From Bacillota bacterium (lineage in GTDB: Bacteria > Bacillota > Clostridia > Christensenellales > UMGS416), in the NCBI GenBank assembly GCA_023398815.1, contig JAEWRW010000058.1, positions 1 to 33,674 on the forward strand: 33,674 nt of DNA. Reading direction: 5' to 3'. The notes beneath the pieces were generated by a model. It saw only the letters and a list, made by a program, of their open reading frames with translations. It was not told the origin of the DNA and ran no database searches. Both the position numbers and the translations under genes were made by a program. Of the stretch, positions 1 to 7,913 are shown in pieces (the stretch's first letter is position 1; each line of letters starts with the position of its first letter).

Positions 1-100
1 GCGACACCCGCGAGGGGGAGGGGGCTTGTTTAGGCTGTTGTTTGGCCGCGCGACGCACAGGTCACCGCGCGGCAACTGGCTCCTTTGCTCATGACGGGTT

Positions 101-184
101 TTTACGGGGGAGACGCGCCTGCGGGCGGGAGAGGGCCGAGTGGCACTGGCTGGCTTGGGGTGTGCCGCTGGCGGGTGAACCGCC
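101..184 (+). repeat. Two-hairpin element, copy A
   Basis: Begins with TTTACGGGGGAGACGC. Hairpin I is CGCC-TGCG-GGCG (116-127). Hairpin II is GGCGG-GTGAA-CCGCC (170-184). The two are 42 nt apart. Other copies are at 7786, 11290, 13043, 13195, 20813, 26723, 27021 (inverted) and 28577. Confidence 0.8.
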
Positions 185-407
185 TCGCGGCTACGGAGGA
201 GAGTGGCACGCGACGTGGGCGACCATCTCCCCAACCCCTCCCCCATGCCTGGGGGAGGGCGGCGGGAACTGGGTGCCGGGCTGGGAGTTTGCTTCGCGGG
301 CTGCCCGGCCGGACTACCCGAAATGACAATAAGTGCACAGGGAGTTGGACGACCCGTCCTTCGTGCGCGTTGCGAACTTCCCCCGGGCGATCGGCGGCAC
401 ATCGCCT

Positions 408-578
408 GCGACAACGGGCGGGATGTTTGAGTTTTCGCGTTGCGGAGCAATGCGAAAACGAGTTACCGCCGTTGCTTCCCAAGTCTTGTGCCGGTCGCCC
501 GGTCTAGGAAGTTCGCCCGCGCCTCCTAAAGCGTTTTGGGCACTTTTGCGCTTCAAAAGTGCCGCCCGCCGCAGGCGC
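408..578 (+). repeat. Structured repeat with two hairpins, copy 1
   Basis: A 13-bp stem (431-443 with 447-459) closes a GGA triloop and contains one G-T wobble. A second stem, GGCACTTTTG/CAAAAGTGCC (539-548 with 554-563), follows about 80 nt later. The copy at 13424-13590 keeps both stems. In the first stem it changes a G-C pair to A-T and the G-T wobble to A-T, so pairing is preserved by changes on both arms. It may be a small structured RNA or a palindromic DNA repeat. Confidence 0.7.
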
Positions 579-794
579 GTGTCTTTGATTTATAAGGGTA
601 GTGGCAACAGAAGGCCAGCAACTGGATTGCTCACACAGTAGCACACGGCACCTCGTCCCAATTGCAACACATAACCGGTTCCGGCCCAGCGGTTTGGCGC
701 TATCCGAGGCAGAGGAAAACGCAGTGGGCGGCGCCAACCCAACGCCACGACAGCACCCCGCCAACACCAACCCACCAAAGAAAGGAAGGACACC

Positions 795-1097
795 ATGAAC
801 AAGACAATCAACACCACTGCCAGCCGCCGGGGCGGCGAAACGCTGGAACAGGGCATCGAGCGCATCCGCGAGGTATTCCGCGGGGCCGAGCGCTACGACG
901 TGCGCGTGGAGAGCATCGACGGCGGCGACCGCTGCGCCAACACCATCGAGGGCGGCGTGAACGGCTACATGTTCACCCTGCAGCGGGGTGAGGTGGTACG
1001 CGGCGTGCCTGCGCCCATTCTGGAGGTGCTTGGGAACGCCGGCATCGCCTACGCCGTGGTGGGCGAGAGCGCGAAGGCTGGGGGCCAGGGCCAGTGA
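795..1097 (+). CDS. Small phage structural-region protein, function unknown
   Basis: A 100-residue protein preceded by a good ribosome binding site (AAGGAAGG, five bases before the ATG). The N-terminal half is helical and charged. The C-terminal half contains a glycine-rich turn followed by VPAPILEVLGNAGI, a pattern I associate only loosely with small virion-associated phage proteins. Its stop codon overlaps the GTG start of the head-tail adaptor (GTGA), so the two are probably translationally coupled. It is the first gene of the phage module; no portal, capsid or terminase gene precedes it in the window. The coding call is firm, the role is not known. Confidence 0.7.
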   Translation: MNKTINTTASRRGGETLEQGIERIREVFRGAERYDVRVESIDGGDRCANTIEGGVNGYMFTLQRGEVVRGVPAPILEVLGNAGIAYAVVGESAKAGGQGQ

Positions 1098-1681
1098 CAA
1101 CTTATGAGCTTGACGGCCTGACGCTGGCCCACTGCGACCTCATGGACACGGCTGCCAACCGGCAGCGCTACAGCCCGGTGCTGCTGGCGGCCTACAACGA
1201 GGCCTATGGCCGCGCCTGCCGCGAGGCGCTGCGGCCGGTGGCCTGGGTGCAGATAACGGTGGAGAATGGGTCGTTCCCGCTGACGGCACTGGAAGGGTTG
1301 GACGGCGCGGGCGTGCTGGCCGTGCGGCGGGAATATGACCCCGCCCGCGACGAGATGCCCGGCCTGCACTGGCGGCTCATGGAGGACCGGGTATGGGTGG
1401 AAGGCGCGGCCGGCGACAGCCTGTGGGTGCGTTACCGCCGCCGTGCCGAGCCCCTGCTGAACCCCAACCCCGCCACCGGTGAGGGCGCCACGGCCCCGGC
1501 GCTGCTGCCCAGCTACCGTCACACCATGCTCTGCCACGCCGGGGAGGCCGCCCTGTGGCGCATGGAGCGGCAGTATGCCCGGGCCGACCAGGCCCAGGCA
1601 CGCTTTGAGGGGATGCTGGCCGCGCTGGCCCGTGCCGGCGACGCCACGCTGCGGGGGCTGTACCGCACGTTGCCGGAATAG
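1094..1681 (+). CDS. Putative phage head-tail adaptor protein
   Basis: A 195-residue protein starting at a GTG that overlaps the previous stop. The overall pattern is that of podovirus adaptor proteins of the P22 gp4 type: N-terminal helices (about 15-45), a central beta-rich part ending in a WVRYRRR strand (about 115), and a C-terminal helical pair beginning LPSYRHTMLCHAGEAAL (about 138). Adaptors form a ring between portal and tail nozzle. The gene directly downstream is a nozzle candidate, which fits. The assignment rests on pattern and gene order rather than a signature motif. Confidence 0.55.
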   Translation: MTTYELDGLTLAHCDLMDTAANRQRYSPVLLAAYNEAYGRACREALRPVAWVQITVENGSFPLTALEGLDGAGVLAVRREYDPARDEMPGLHWRLMEDRVWVEGAAGDSLWVRYRRRAEPLLNPNPATGEGATAPALLPSYRHTMLCHAGEAALWRMERQYARADQAQARFEGMLAALARAGDATLRGLYRTLPE

Positions 1682-1691
1682 GAGGGACGAC

Positions 1692-3110
1692 ATGGGCGAC
1701 GAGACAATGAAGCTATGGACGGTGGAGCGCTTCGGCGGGGTGGACGGCGACACCGATGCCATCAACTGCCGCCTGACCGGTGGGGTACTGCGCCGTGCCG
1801 CTGGGGTTGGTGCCTTTGATACGCTCGGCACCCAAGGGGAGTGCACGGCACTGATGAGCCTTGTGCGCAACAACGCGGCGGGGCAGGAGGAGCGGTGGCT
1901 GCTGGCGGCGGTGAATACCAATGGGGTCTATGACATGCTGGCCCGGTACCTGCCGCGAGACGCCGCTGACACCGCCTACCCTGCCGAGCGGAGCTGGCAC
2001 AGCATCCGCGGCACGGTGCCTGTGACCGGCGGGGACTACCGGCACGTCAACTACGAAGCCCTCTCCCAGCCCGTGGTGGTGCTGGCCAACGGCGTTGACC
2101 CGGTGTGTGTGTGGAAGGGGGCGGGCACGCTGGAGAAGCTGACCCCCTCGGCCCCCAGCGCGCCGGTGGGCGGCCTGCCGGCCATCCTGATGGACCGGCT
2201 GTGGCTGGCCGGGGTGGCCGGGATGCCCCAGAGCGTCTACTACTCCGAAGTGCTGGACCCCACCGGATGGACGATGGGCACCAACCGGGCGGGATACCTC
2301 AACTTCCTGACCTGGGACGGCGACACGGTGCGGGCCATCGTGCCGGTACAGATGGGGCTGCTGGTCTTCAAGACCCGCAGCGTCTGGCGGCTCACCAGCG
2401 GCTCGCCACGGCTGATGCAGAAGTTGCAGGCCAACACACCCTGGGGCGTGGAGGGCGCCGGGTGCGTCTGCGCCTGGGGGCTGCAGGTCTACTACCTCTG
2501 TGCCGACGGCCTGCAGCGGTGGGCGGGGGGCGAAGGCGCGCCCTACCTGCGGGAGGAGCTTGCCGATTTCTGGGCGGGCGTGGATCAAGCCAGGCTGGGG
2601 CAGGCGCGGCTCATCGCCCACCGGGGGCGGCTCTGGGCGGCGGTGTACGGCAACGCGGCCAGCACCGGGCGAGACACCGTGCTGGAGGTGGAGCTGGCCA
2701 CCGGCGCGGCCACCGTGCGCCGGGGCTTGCCGCCGGTGGGCGGCTGGCTGGCCGTGGGCGACCGGCTGCTCTACGCCAGCGGCGGGGTCATTTTCTGCCT
2801 TGGTGGGGCTGACGACACCCCAGCGGGGCCGGTGGCGCTGCGCTGGCGGCGGCGGGGGCCAACGCTCCCCACCGGGCAGGTGCGAGTGCGGCAGGTCATC
2901 GTGCGGGGCAGCGGTGGCCAGTGCCGAGTCACGGTGACCGCCGACGGACAGGCGAGCGCGGTGATCGTGAGCCTGCCTGACACCGAGGGCATAGAGACCG
3001 CCTGGCTGGAGGCCACCGGCCGCCTGGTGGACTGCACGGTGGAGAACGTGGAGGGCAGCGACATCGCCGTGCGGCAGGTGACGCTGGGGTACGAGGAGGT
3101 GGCGGGCTGA
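1692..3110 (+). CDS. Phage tail hub/nozzle (beta-propeller, P22 gp10-like)
   Basis: A 472-residue protein with the ATG chosen at 1692 because GGAGGG lies five bases upstream; longer in-frame versions overlap the adaptor. The N-terminus has the FGGVDGD...GGVLRRAAGV pattern typical of podovirus tail-nozzle or DNA-stabilisation proteins. Repeated beta-strand blades follow, with the family-like segment RLWLAGVAGMPQSVYYSEV (about 177) and the hydrophobic strand GLLVFKTRSVWRL (about 226). In such phages this protein closes the tail tube and retains DNA. It overlaps the next gene by one base (TGATG). Confidence 0.6.
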   Translation: MGDETMKLWTVERFGGVDGDTDAINCRLTGGVLRRAAGVGAFDTLGTQGECTALMSLVRNNAAGQEERWLLAAVNTNGVYDMLARYLPRDAADTAYPAERSWHSIRGTVPVTGGDYRHVNYEALSQPVVVLANGVDPVCVWKGAGTLEKLTPSAPSAPVGGLPAILMDRLWLAGVAGMPQSVYYSEVLDPTGWTMGTNRAGYLNFLTWDGDTVRAIVPVQMGLLVFKTRSVWRLTSGSPRLMQKLQANTPWGVEGAGCVCAWGLQVYYLCADGLQRWAGGEGAPYLREELADFWAGVDQARLGQARLIAHRGRLWAAVYGNAASTGRDTVLEVELATGAATVRRGLPPVGGWLAVGDRLLYASGGVIFCLGGADDTPAGPVALRWRRRGPTLPTGQVRVRQVIVRGSGGQCRVTVTADGQASAVIVSLPDTEGIETAWLEATGRLVDCTVENVEGSDIAVRQVTLGYEEVAG

Positions 3111-4591
3111 TGGCCTACGGCATCTATGAGGAACTGCAACGGCTGGATGGCATGGGGCTGGGCAAATTGAACGACATGCTGCGCTACCTGCACGACACGC
3201 TGCAGACCCACATGACGGCGGACAGCGTGGGCCTGGCGCTGCGCCCCCCGACCCTGCAGGTGACGATGAACAACGACGCCAGCCAGGTGCTGGACTTCGC
3301 CGCCGACAGCCAGAAGGCCGCCCTCAGCGCGCTATGGGTGAACGACCTGGTGGTGACGGGCGCGGTGACCACCGGCCCCGACGGCCTCCTGCCCGCCACC
3401 CGGGGGGAGACGACACTGACCGTGGGGCCTACCCGCATGCCTGACGGCACCACGACGTTTACGACCTTTACCTCCGCCATGGCGAGCCTGGGGCGGGTGC
3501 TGGCGGCGGGCACCACCAATGTGACGGTGGACGCCGGTGTCTACGACGAGGGGCTGGTGATTGAGGGCTTTGCCGGGCAGGGCACGTTGACCGTGCGGCT
3601 GGCCGGGGGCGACGGCGGTGAGCGTTCCATCTTCGTGGGGCCATCGGTCATCGGCCAGAACGCGGTGACGGTGCAGGTGGTGGCCGCCACAGGCCAGACC
3701 AACTGCGCCTGGAAGCCGGTGCTGCGAAACCCCAACGGCACGGCGCTCATGATCCGCAACAACGCGGGCGCCGTGGTGGTAAACGGCATCCTGTGCCGGG
3801 GCGGGGCCGCCGCCAATACAGTGGAGGCACGCCTCAGCGCACTGGTGTCATTGTCCAACTGCACGCTGGACAACACACCCGCCAGCATGTCGGCGCTGTA
3901 TGCCTACCTCGTGAACCTGTACCTCTACAACGCGCGGGGCACCAACGCTGGCATCGGCCTGCGGGTGGGCGACGGCGCCCACGCCATCCGCCGGGGCACG
4001 GCGCTCAACGGTGCGACGCCGGTGAGCAACCTCGGCGGGGCGCTCAGCGACAACGGCACGGTGACGCCCACCGACACCACCGCCGGGGTGACGGTGGGGC
4101 AGACGCCCGAAACCCAGACCTTTGCCCCCAACGCCGCCATGACCTGGCGGGCCGCCGCGGGCCGCTACCGGGTGGAGGACGACGGGCTCTATCAGGGCAC
4201 GGTGGAGGACACCGCCCAGACCGGGTGCCTGTTCTTTGCCGGGGCGGCGGGACTCATGGGCCGCACGGTGGTGTCGGCGCGGTTGTACCTGGCCCGCCTG
4301 GCCGGGGTGGGCGACGCCCAGCCGGTGGCGGTGCGGCTGTGGGGGCTCGCGAACCCCACGACGGCACCCTCGGCCGGGGCCTTCGGCCCGGCACCGGTGC
4401 TGGCGGCGAGTGCCACCGATGGGCTGACGCTGGGCACGCTGCCCTGGCGGGGGTCGGGGTGGTTTGACCTGTCGGCGGAGCTGGCGCGGAAGGTGGTGGC
4501 CGGGCAGGGGTTGGCGCTATGGGGCGACGCCGCACACTTCGATGGGAGGCTGGGCACCAACCCGCCCCGGCTTGCCATCACCGTGGTGTAG
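3110..4591 (+). CDS. Putative phage tail fibre or receptor-binding protein
   Basis: A 493-residue protein started at the ATG overlapping the upstream stop, with GAGGAGGTG as ribosome binding site. A short helical N-terminus (about 1-40) is followed by long stretches of small and beta-branched residues (Thr, Val, Ala, Gly, Asn), as expected of a beta-helix or trimeric beta fibre. A separate C-terminal beta domain starts near residue 330. Position after the nozzle and before the lysis genes fits a fibre or adhesin that binds the host surface. No catalytic depolymerase motif was recognised; the receptor is unknown. Confidence 0.6.
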   Translation: MAYGIYEELQRLDGMGLGKLNDMLRYLHDTLQTHMTADSVGLALRPPTLQVTMNNDASQVLDFAADSQKAALSALWVNDLVVTGAVTTGPDGLLPATRGETTLTVGPTRMPDGTTTFTTFTSAMASLGRVLAAGTTNVTVDAGVYDEGLVIEGFAGQGTLTVRLAGGDGGERSIFVGPSVIGQNAVTVQVVAATGQTNCAWKPVLRNPNGTALMIRNNAGAVVVNGILCRGGAAANTVEARLSALVSLSNCTLDNTPASMSALYAYLVNLYLYNARGTNAGIGLRVGDGAHAIRRGTALNGATPVSNLGGALSDNGTVTPTDTTAGVTVGQTPETQTFAPNAAMTWRAAAGRYRVEDDGLYQGTVEDTAQTGCLFFAGAAGLMGRTVVSARLYLARLAGVGDAQPVAVRLWGLANPTTAPSAGAFGPAPVLAASATDGLTLGTLPWRGSGWFDLSAELARKVVAGQGLALWGDAAHFDGRLGTNPPRLAITVV

Positions 4592-4600
4592 GAGGGTGAC

Positions 4601-4909
4601 ATGGAACAGGGATTGGCAACACTGGCCAGCGCCATCGGCGTGCCGGCCATGGTGGCGGGGATCTTCCTGTGGTGGCTGGAGCGGCGCGACCGCACCTGGC
4701 GGCTGAGGCAGGGCGACCGACGACGGGAGACGGTGCTGGTGCTGGAGGGACTGCTGACCATTGGCGCGCTGGCAGGTGCCACGGCACAGGCCCTGAAGGA
4801 CGGCCACGCCAACGGCGGCGTGAGCGAGGCGCTGGAGCAATACGCGGGGTACCAGGAGGAACTCAAGGCCTTCCTGGTGGAACAGACGGCGGTGACGCCG
4901 CGCCGGTGA
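4601..4909 (+). CDS. Small phage membrane protein, possible holin or lysis regulator
   Basis: A 102-residue protein with AGGAGGG upstream of the ATG. It has one hydrophobic N-terminal segment (about residues 6-26, ending WWLERRDR). A charged cytoplasmic-type stretch follows, then a helical region with an NGG turn and acidic tail. A single membrane anchor next to a second small membrane protein and an endolysin suggests a role in lysis timing or membrane anchoring. It does not match a holin family that I can name, so this is inferred from position. Confidence 0.5.
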   Translation: MEQGLATLASAIGVPAMVAGIFLWWLERRDRTWRLRQGDRRRETVLVLEGLLTIGALAGATAQALKDGHANGGVSEALEQYAGYQEELKAFLVEQTAVTPRR

Positions 4910-4927
4910 CGGCGGGGGAGGGACGCA

Positions 4928-5128
4928 ATGGAGAAGCAGAGCAGGTGGAAATCCAAAGTGCTGTGGGCGGCGGTGGCTGCCCAGGTGCTGGCCCTGGGGC
5001 AGGTGCTGGGCCTGTGGGCGCGATTGGGCATGGAGCAAAACGCCGTGAGCGACACAGTGGCGGCGGCGTTGCAGCTGCTGGCGCTGGTGGGCGTGGTGAA
5101 TGACCCCACCAACGGGGAGGGGTGGTAG
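4928..5128 (+). CDS. phiLC3-type phage holin
   Basis: A 66-residue protein with a GGGGAGGG ribosome binding site. It begins with a short basic segment (MEKQSRWKSK) followed by two hydrophobic helices (about 12-32 and 41-56). It ends in GVVNDPTNGEGW, close to the LGIxxDPTTxG signature at the C-terminus of phiLC3-family holins (Phage_holin_1). Holins oligomerise in the cytoplasmic membrane and release the endolysin. The endolysin gene starts one base after this stop, with its ribosome binding site inside this gene. Confidence 0.8.
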   Translation: MEKQSRWKSKVLWAAVAAQVLALGQVLGLWARLGMEQNAVSDTVAAALQLLALVGVVNDPTNGEGW

Positions 5129-5129
5129 T

Positions 5130-5924
5130 ATGGCGGTGCTGACGCCAGACGCCACCCGCGAGGAGGCGGGGCTCGTCATACGGGAGAAGCTCATCCCCGA
5201 CGGCACGGTGTGGACGCGGGGGTATGGAGCCTTCCGCGCGGGCAGCCTATACAAGCCCCAGCGGGGGCTGACGCCCCGGTCGGTCACCATCCACAACCCC
5301 GGCGAATCCCGCGCCGAGACCTATGCCCGGGCCACCTGGAACCAGAACATGAAGACGGCGCGCGTCCACTACTACGTGGACGACCGGGAGGCCTGGCAGC
5401 TGCTGCGGGAGGACGAGACCGGCTGGCATGCCGGCGACGGCCACCGGGCAGGCGGCGGCAACCTGACGAGCCTGGCGGTGGAGATCTGCATGGGCAAGGC
5501 CGTGGACGCCCCGGCGGGGGCCGAGCGCAACGGCGCACGGCTGGCGGCGGTGCTGCTCGCCCGCCACGGCCTGGGGGTGGACCGCGTGTACCCCCACAGC
5601 CACTGGGCCAGCAAGAACTGCCCGCGGGACATTCTGGGGCACTGGAGCCGTTTTGTGGCGCTGGTGAGCGGGGAGCTCAAGACTCTTGGTGGGCAAAGCA
5701 CACCGGCGAGCGCCTTGCGGGGGGAGGTGCTGGGCCGGGGCAGCCGGGGCGACGCGGTGCGCCGCCTGCAGCAGGCGTTGGCGGCCCACGGGCACGACCC
5801 GGGTGCGGTGGACGGCATCTTCGGCCCCCGCACCGACCGGGCGGTGCGGGCCTTCCAGCGGGCGGCGGGGTTGACGGTGGACGGCGTGGTAGGCCCGCTC
5901 ACCTGGCGGGCACTGGCAGGCTGA
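5130..5924 (+). CDS. N-acetylmuramoyl-L-alanine amidase endolysin with peptidoglycan-binding domain
   Basis: A 264-residue protein; the ATG at 5130 is preferred to an upstream in-frame start because GGGGAGGGG precedes it. An Amidase_2-type domain (about residues 40-185) shows VTIHNP with the first zinc histidine, HYYVD, and HSHWASKNCP with the second histidine, the conserved lysine and the cysteine ligand. The C-terminus (about 198-264) is a PG_binding_1 repeat: LGRGSRGDAVRRLQQAL, DGIFGPRTDRAVRAFQ, VDGVVGPLTW. It cleaves the amide bond between MurNAc and the stem peptide. It has no signal peptide, consistent with release through the adjacent holin. Confidence 0.9.
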   Translation: MAVLTPDATREEAGLVIREKLIPDGTVWTRGYGAFRAGSLYKPQRGLTPRSVTIHNPGESRAETYARATWNQNMKTARVHYYVDDREAWQLLREDETGWHAGDGHRAGGGNLTSLAVEICMGKAVDAPAGAERNGARLAAVLLARHGLGVDRVYPHSHWASKNCPRDILGHWSRFVALVSGELKTLGGQSTPASALRGEVLGRGSRGDAVRRLQQALAAHGHDPGAVDGIFGPRTDRAVRAFQRAAGLTVDGVVGPLTWRALAG

Positions 5925-5953
5925 GAGGCGACCCTGCGAAATCCGGCACAACA

Positions 5954-5990
5954 GCCCCGTCGGCGGGTTGACACCGGCGGGGCGATTTTG
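5954..5990 (+). terminator. Terminator-like hairpin after the lysis genes
   Basis: GCCCCGTCGG (5954-5963) pairs with CCGGCGGGGC (5974-5983), ten pairs with one G-T wobble, followed by GATTTTG. The ten-base loop contains the start of the next promoter's -35 hexamer. Reading out of the lysis operon and firing of the SOS-type promoter would therefore use overlapping DNA. Confidence 0.55.
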
Positions 5991-6018
5991 TACGATGATA
6001 TACGAACAAATGTTCGTA
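5968..6018 (+). promoter_or_regulatory. Promoter with a perfect Gram-positive LexA (SOS) box
   Basis: TTGACA (5968-5973) is separated by 17 bases from TACGAT (5991-5996). Just downstream, at the expected start of transcription, lies CGAAC-AAAT-GTTCG (6003-6016), an exact match to the Bacillus-type LexA/DinR box, extended to a TAC...GTA palindrome (6001-6018). A bound repressor would block initiation, so the two genes at 6034 and 6331 are expected to be induced by DNA damage. The match is seen directly; regulation is inferred. Confidence 0.8.
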
Positions 6019-6033
6019 TCAAAGGAGGCTGCC

Positions 6034-6321
6034 ATGGCACGGGACGACGTGGGGGCGCTGGAGGAAACCGAGGCCCTGCGGGAAGCCGCCGAGGGGGCGC
6101 TGAGCCGGCTGGCGGTGGACGGGCTCTACCACGCGGCGCTGCAGGCCGGCGACGAGGGGCTACTCACTCTGGCCAGCCGCCTGCAGGCGCTGTACTGGGA
6201 GCTGGAGGAGCGCTGCGAGGTGCTGACCGCCCGGGTGGAGGAGCTGCTGCCGGCGGCTCTGGCCGCCTGGGGTCGCCAACAGGACGAGGAGCGCCGCCGC
6301 TGGCAGCGGGATGTGCGCTGA
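6034..6321 (+). CDS. Small helical protein under an SOS-type promoter, unknown function
   Basis: A 95-residue protein. The ATG at 6034 follows AAAGGAGG at ideal spacing; a longer in-frame version would start upstream of the LexA box and is rejected. The sequence is almost entirely helical, rich in Glu, Leu, Ala and Arg, with heptad-like spacing suggesting a coiled coil and no membrane segment. It is the first gene behind the LexA box, directly after the phage lysis genes. I do not recognise a family. It could be a phage-derived regulator or a structural protein. Confidence 0.65.
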   Translation: MARDDVGALEETEALREAAEGALSRLAVDGLYHAALQAGDEGLLTLASRLQALYWELEERCEVLTARVEELLPAALAAWGRQQDEERRRWQRDVR

Positions 6322-6330
6322 GGAGGAACC

Positions 6331-6663
6331 ATGACAAAGGATGAAATGCAGGAAGGCATGCGGGAGGGCTGGTACGCGCTCTTCCTTGCCATACGGCTGA
6401 ACCTGACGCCGGCGCAGGCACTGCGGGCCATCAACGGCCATTCGCCCACGCCGCGGTATCTCACACGGGAGGAACTGACGGCCCTCTATGAGGAGCAGGA
6501 ACGCCTGCGCAAGGAGCGCATGCGCCACCGCCGCCAAACGCCCCAGGAGCTCGCCTACCAGCGGGAGTACCAGCGCCGCTACCGCAGGCGGCAAGCCGAG
6601 CGCCGGGCAGCCCAGCGTGAGGGCGAACGGGCAAAACCGGCACCGGGAACCTTAAGTTTCTAA
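6331..6663 (+). CDS. Small basic protein, second gene of the SOS-type unit, unknown function
   Basis: A 110-residue protein whose GAGGAGG ribosome binding site overlaps the previous stop, so it is co-transcribed. The first half is amphipathic (EGWYALFLAIRLNLTPAQALRAING) and resembles a small helix-turn-helix-like fold. The second half is a very basic helix (RQTPQELAYQREYQRRYRRR), compatible with nucleic acid binding. No named family was recognised. It ends nine bases into an A-rich stretch where the phage module appears to finish. Confidence 0.65.
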   Translation: MTKDEMQEGMREGWYALFLAIRLNLTPAQALRAINGHSPTPRYLTREELTALYEEQERLRKERMRHRRQTPQELAYQREYQRRYRRRQAERRAAQREGERAKPAPGTLSF

Positions 6664-6680
6664 TAAGAAAAGCAAAAAAA

Positions 6681-6698
6681 TGTCGAATGGTGTCAGAA
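6681..6698 (+). promoter_or_regulatory. Spo0A-box-like heptamer
   Basis: TGTCGAA at 6681-6687, followed ten bases further by the weaker TGTCAGAA (6691-6698). The downstream gene is broken, so this may be a relic of its promoter or chance. Confidence 0.25.
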
Positions 6699-6750
6699 AC
6701 CGACGATGGATGGGTATCTATTGTGTAGATGTGGGCCACTAAGGCCCGCC

Positions 6751-7070
6751 ATGGCACAAGGGAAGGGGTGCATACTCCCATTGAACCCATCAGGTGCGAA
6801 AAGCTTGATTCGACGCATGGGCCCGCTGCTGGCAGTGGCGGTGCTGCTGGTGTTGGTTTTGGCATCGTTGACGCAGGCGCAGGCGGCCTATGACCCATGG
6901 GCATTGGCGTCCTCCGCGTCACACGTGGACCCAGCCATTGAAAACAAGGAGGCCCCGCTCCCCGGCAAGTCAACCGGCCAGCCGCCAGCCCCACGCAGGG
7001 CCTTTGGGCTTCCGCTCTGGTTGGACAGGGATATTGCCATACTGCTGGGGAGCAGTTTGGGCGCTATCTG
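6751..7070 (+). pseudogene. Probable N-terminal remnant of the PAS-GGDEF gene
   Basis: An open frame from the ATG at 6751 (or 6817) encodes a convincing hydrophobic export or anchor segment (GPLLAVAVLLVLVLASLTQAQA) and about 60 further residues. It then runs on in a frame different from that of the PAS-GGDEF protein. No ribosome binding site precedes it. The simplest reading is a membrane-anchored sensor whose middle was lost or frameshifted near 7030-7060. Alternatively it is an unrelated short secreted peptide. Confidence 0.35.
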
Positions 7071-7661
7071 GTGCGCATCCGCCGCAGGGAGGGCACCTGG
7101 CGCTGGGCGGAGGTCAACGGGGTGCCCATCGACTACCAGGGCAGGCCGGCGGTGCTCAACTTCATGGCGGATGTGACCGAGCGCCTGCAGGCCGTGGAAG
7201 AATTGCAGCGGCGTGCCTACCTCGATGAGCTGACCGGGCTGCCCAACCGACGCTTCTTTGAGGAGGAGCTGGCGCGGTTGGACGCCCCCGAGAACCTGCC
7301 GCTGACGGTGGTCTTTGGCGACGTCAACGGCCTGAAGCGGACCAACGACACGATGGGGCACCGGGCGGGGGATGAACTGCTGTGCCTGGCGGCGGCGGTG
7401 ATGACGGAGGCCTGCCGCCCCGGGGACGTGGCGGCGCGCTGGGGCGGCGACGAGTTTGTGATGCTGCTGCCCCGTACCGATGAAATGGAGGCGGCCGCCC
7501 TGGTGGCCGACATGCGCCGGCGCTGCGCGCAGGAGTGGGTGGGGTCCAAGGCCCTGTCCATCGCCTTCGGCTGGCAAACCAAGCGAAGCCCCGAGGAAAC
7601 CGTGGACGCCGTCTTCCGCGCCGCCGAGGAGCACATGTACCGGCGGAAAGCGGGCGCCTGA
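7071..7661 (+). CDS. Diguanylate cyclase with truncated PAS domain (likely a broken gene)
   Basis: 196 residues from a GTG without a good ribosome binding site. The N-terminus is the second half of a PAS domain (VRIRRREGTWRWAEV..., ending NFMADVTERL), so the sensor's first half is missing. The GGDEF domain (about 47-190) looks complete: DELTGLPNRR, DVNGLKRTND, GHRAGDELL and active-site GGDEF. An RxxD inhibitory site (RPGD) lies five residues before GGDEF. It would join two GTP into c-di-GMP if expressed. The frame stays open upstream to about 7047 with PAS-like residues, supporting truncation rather than a true start. Confidence 0.6.
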   Translation: MRIRRREGTWRWAEVNGVPIDYQGRPAVLNFMADVTERLQAVEELQRRAYLDELTGLPNRRFFEEELARLDAPENLPLTVVFGDVNGLKRTNDTMGHRAGDELLCLAAAVMTEACRPGDVAARWGGDEFVMLLPRTDEMEAAALVADMRRRCAQEWVGSKALSIAFGWQTKRSPEETVDAVFRAAEEHMYRRKAGA

Positions 7662-7785
7662 CGCTTCGCTTTCGCGGCGATCGCTATGCGCTCGCCGCGA
7701 GCAGGAGTGCTCGGCAGGAGTGAGGTTTTGCCCCGCGACGTACACGCCGTCACGGGGCGTTCGTTTGCCCTGGCCGTTCTGTGAT

Positions 7786-7866
7786 TTTACGGGGGAGACG
7801 CGCCTTCGGGCGGCGGGACGAGTGCCACAGACAGGCAGCTTCTTGCCTTGGGCGAATGAATCGCCC
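7786..7866 (+). repeat. Two-hairpin element, copy B
   Basis: TTTACGGGGGAGACGC start. Hairpin I is CGCC-TTCG-GGCG (7801-7812). Hairpin II is GGGCGA-ATGAA-TCGCCC (7850-7866). A third small stem (AGGCA/TGCCT) lies between them. Confidence 0.8.
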
Positions 7867-7913
7867 TGCGGCTGCCGGATGTTTGCTCATGTGCGCGGGG
7901 AACGCCGCTGGCA

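Larger units (their letters stand above)
1..794. repeat. Non-coding mosaic of intergenic repeats before the phage module
   Basis: No convincing gene is present; the open frames lack ribosome binding sites and run through palindromes. The stretch holds a two-hairpin element (101-184), a C-rich word shared with 13302-13319 followed by its inverted complement, and a structured repeat (408-578) whose partner lies at 13424-13590. The order of these three modules is the same as downstream of dapB, so both gaps seem to derive from one composite. The part from about 600 to 794 shows nothing recognisable and no clear promoter for the phage genes. Confidence 0.75.

Noticed and set aside
601..798. Small gene before the phage module
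   Set aside because: No ribosome binding site, no recognisable sequence, and it overlaps the ribosome binding site and start of the clear gene at 795.
4601..5128. Toxin-antitoxin pair
   Set aside because: Both small genes encode membrane proteins directly upstream of an endolysin; holin and accessory lysis protein fit better.
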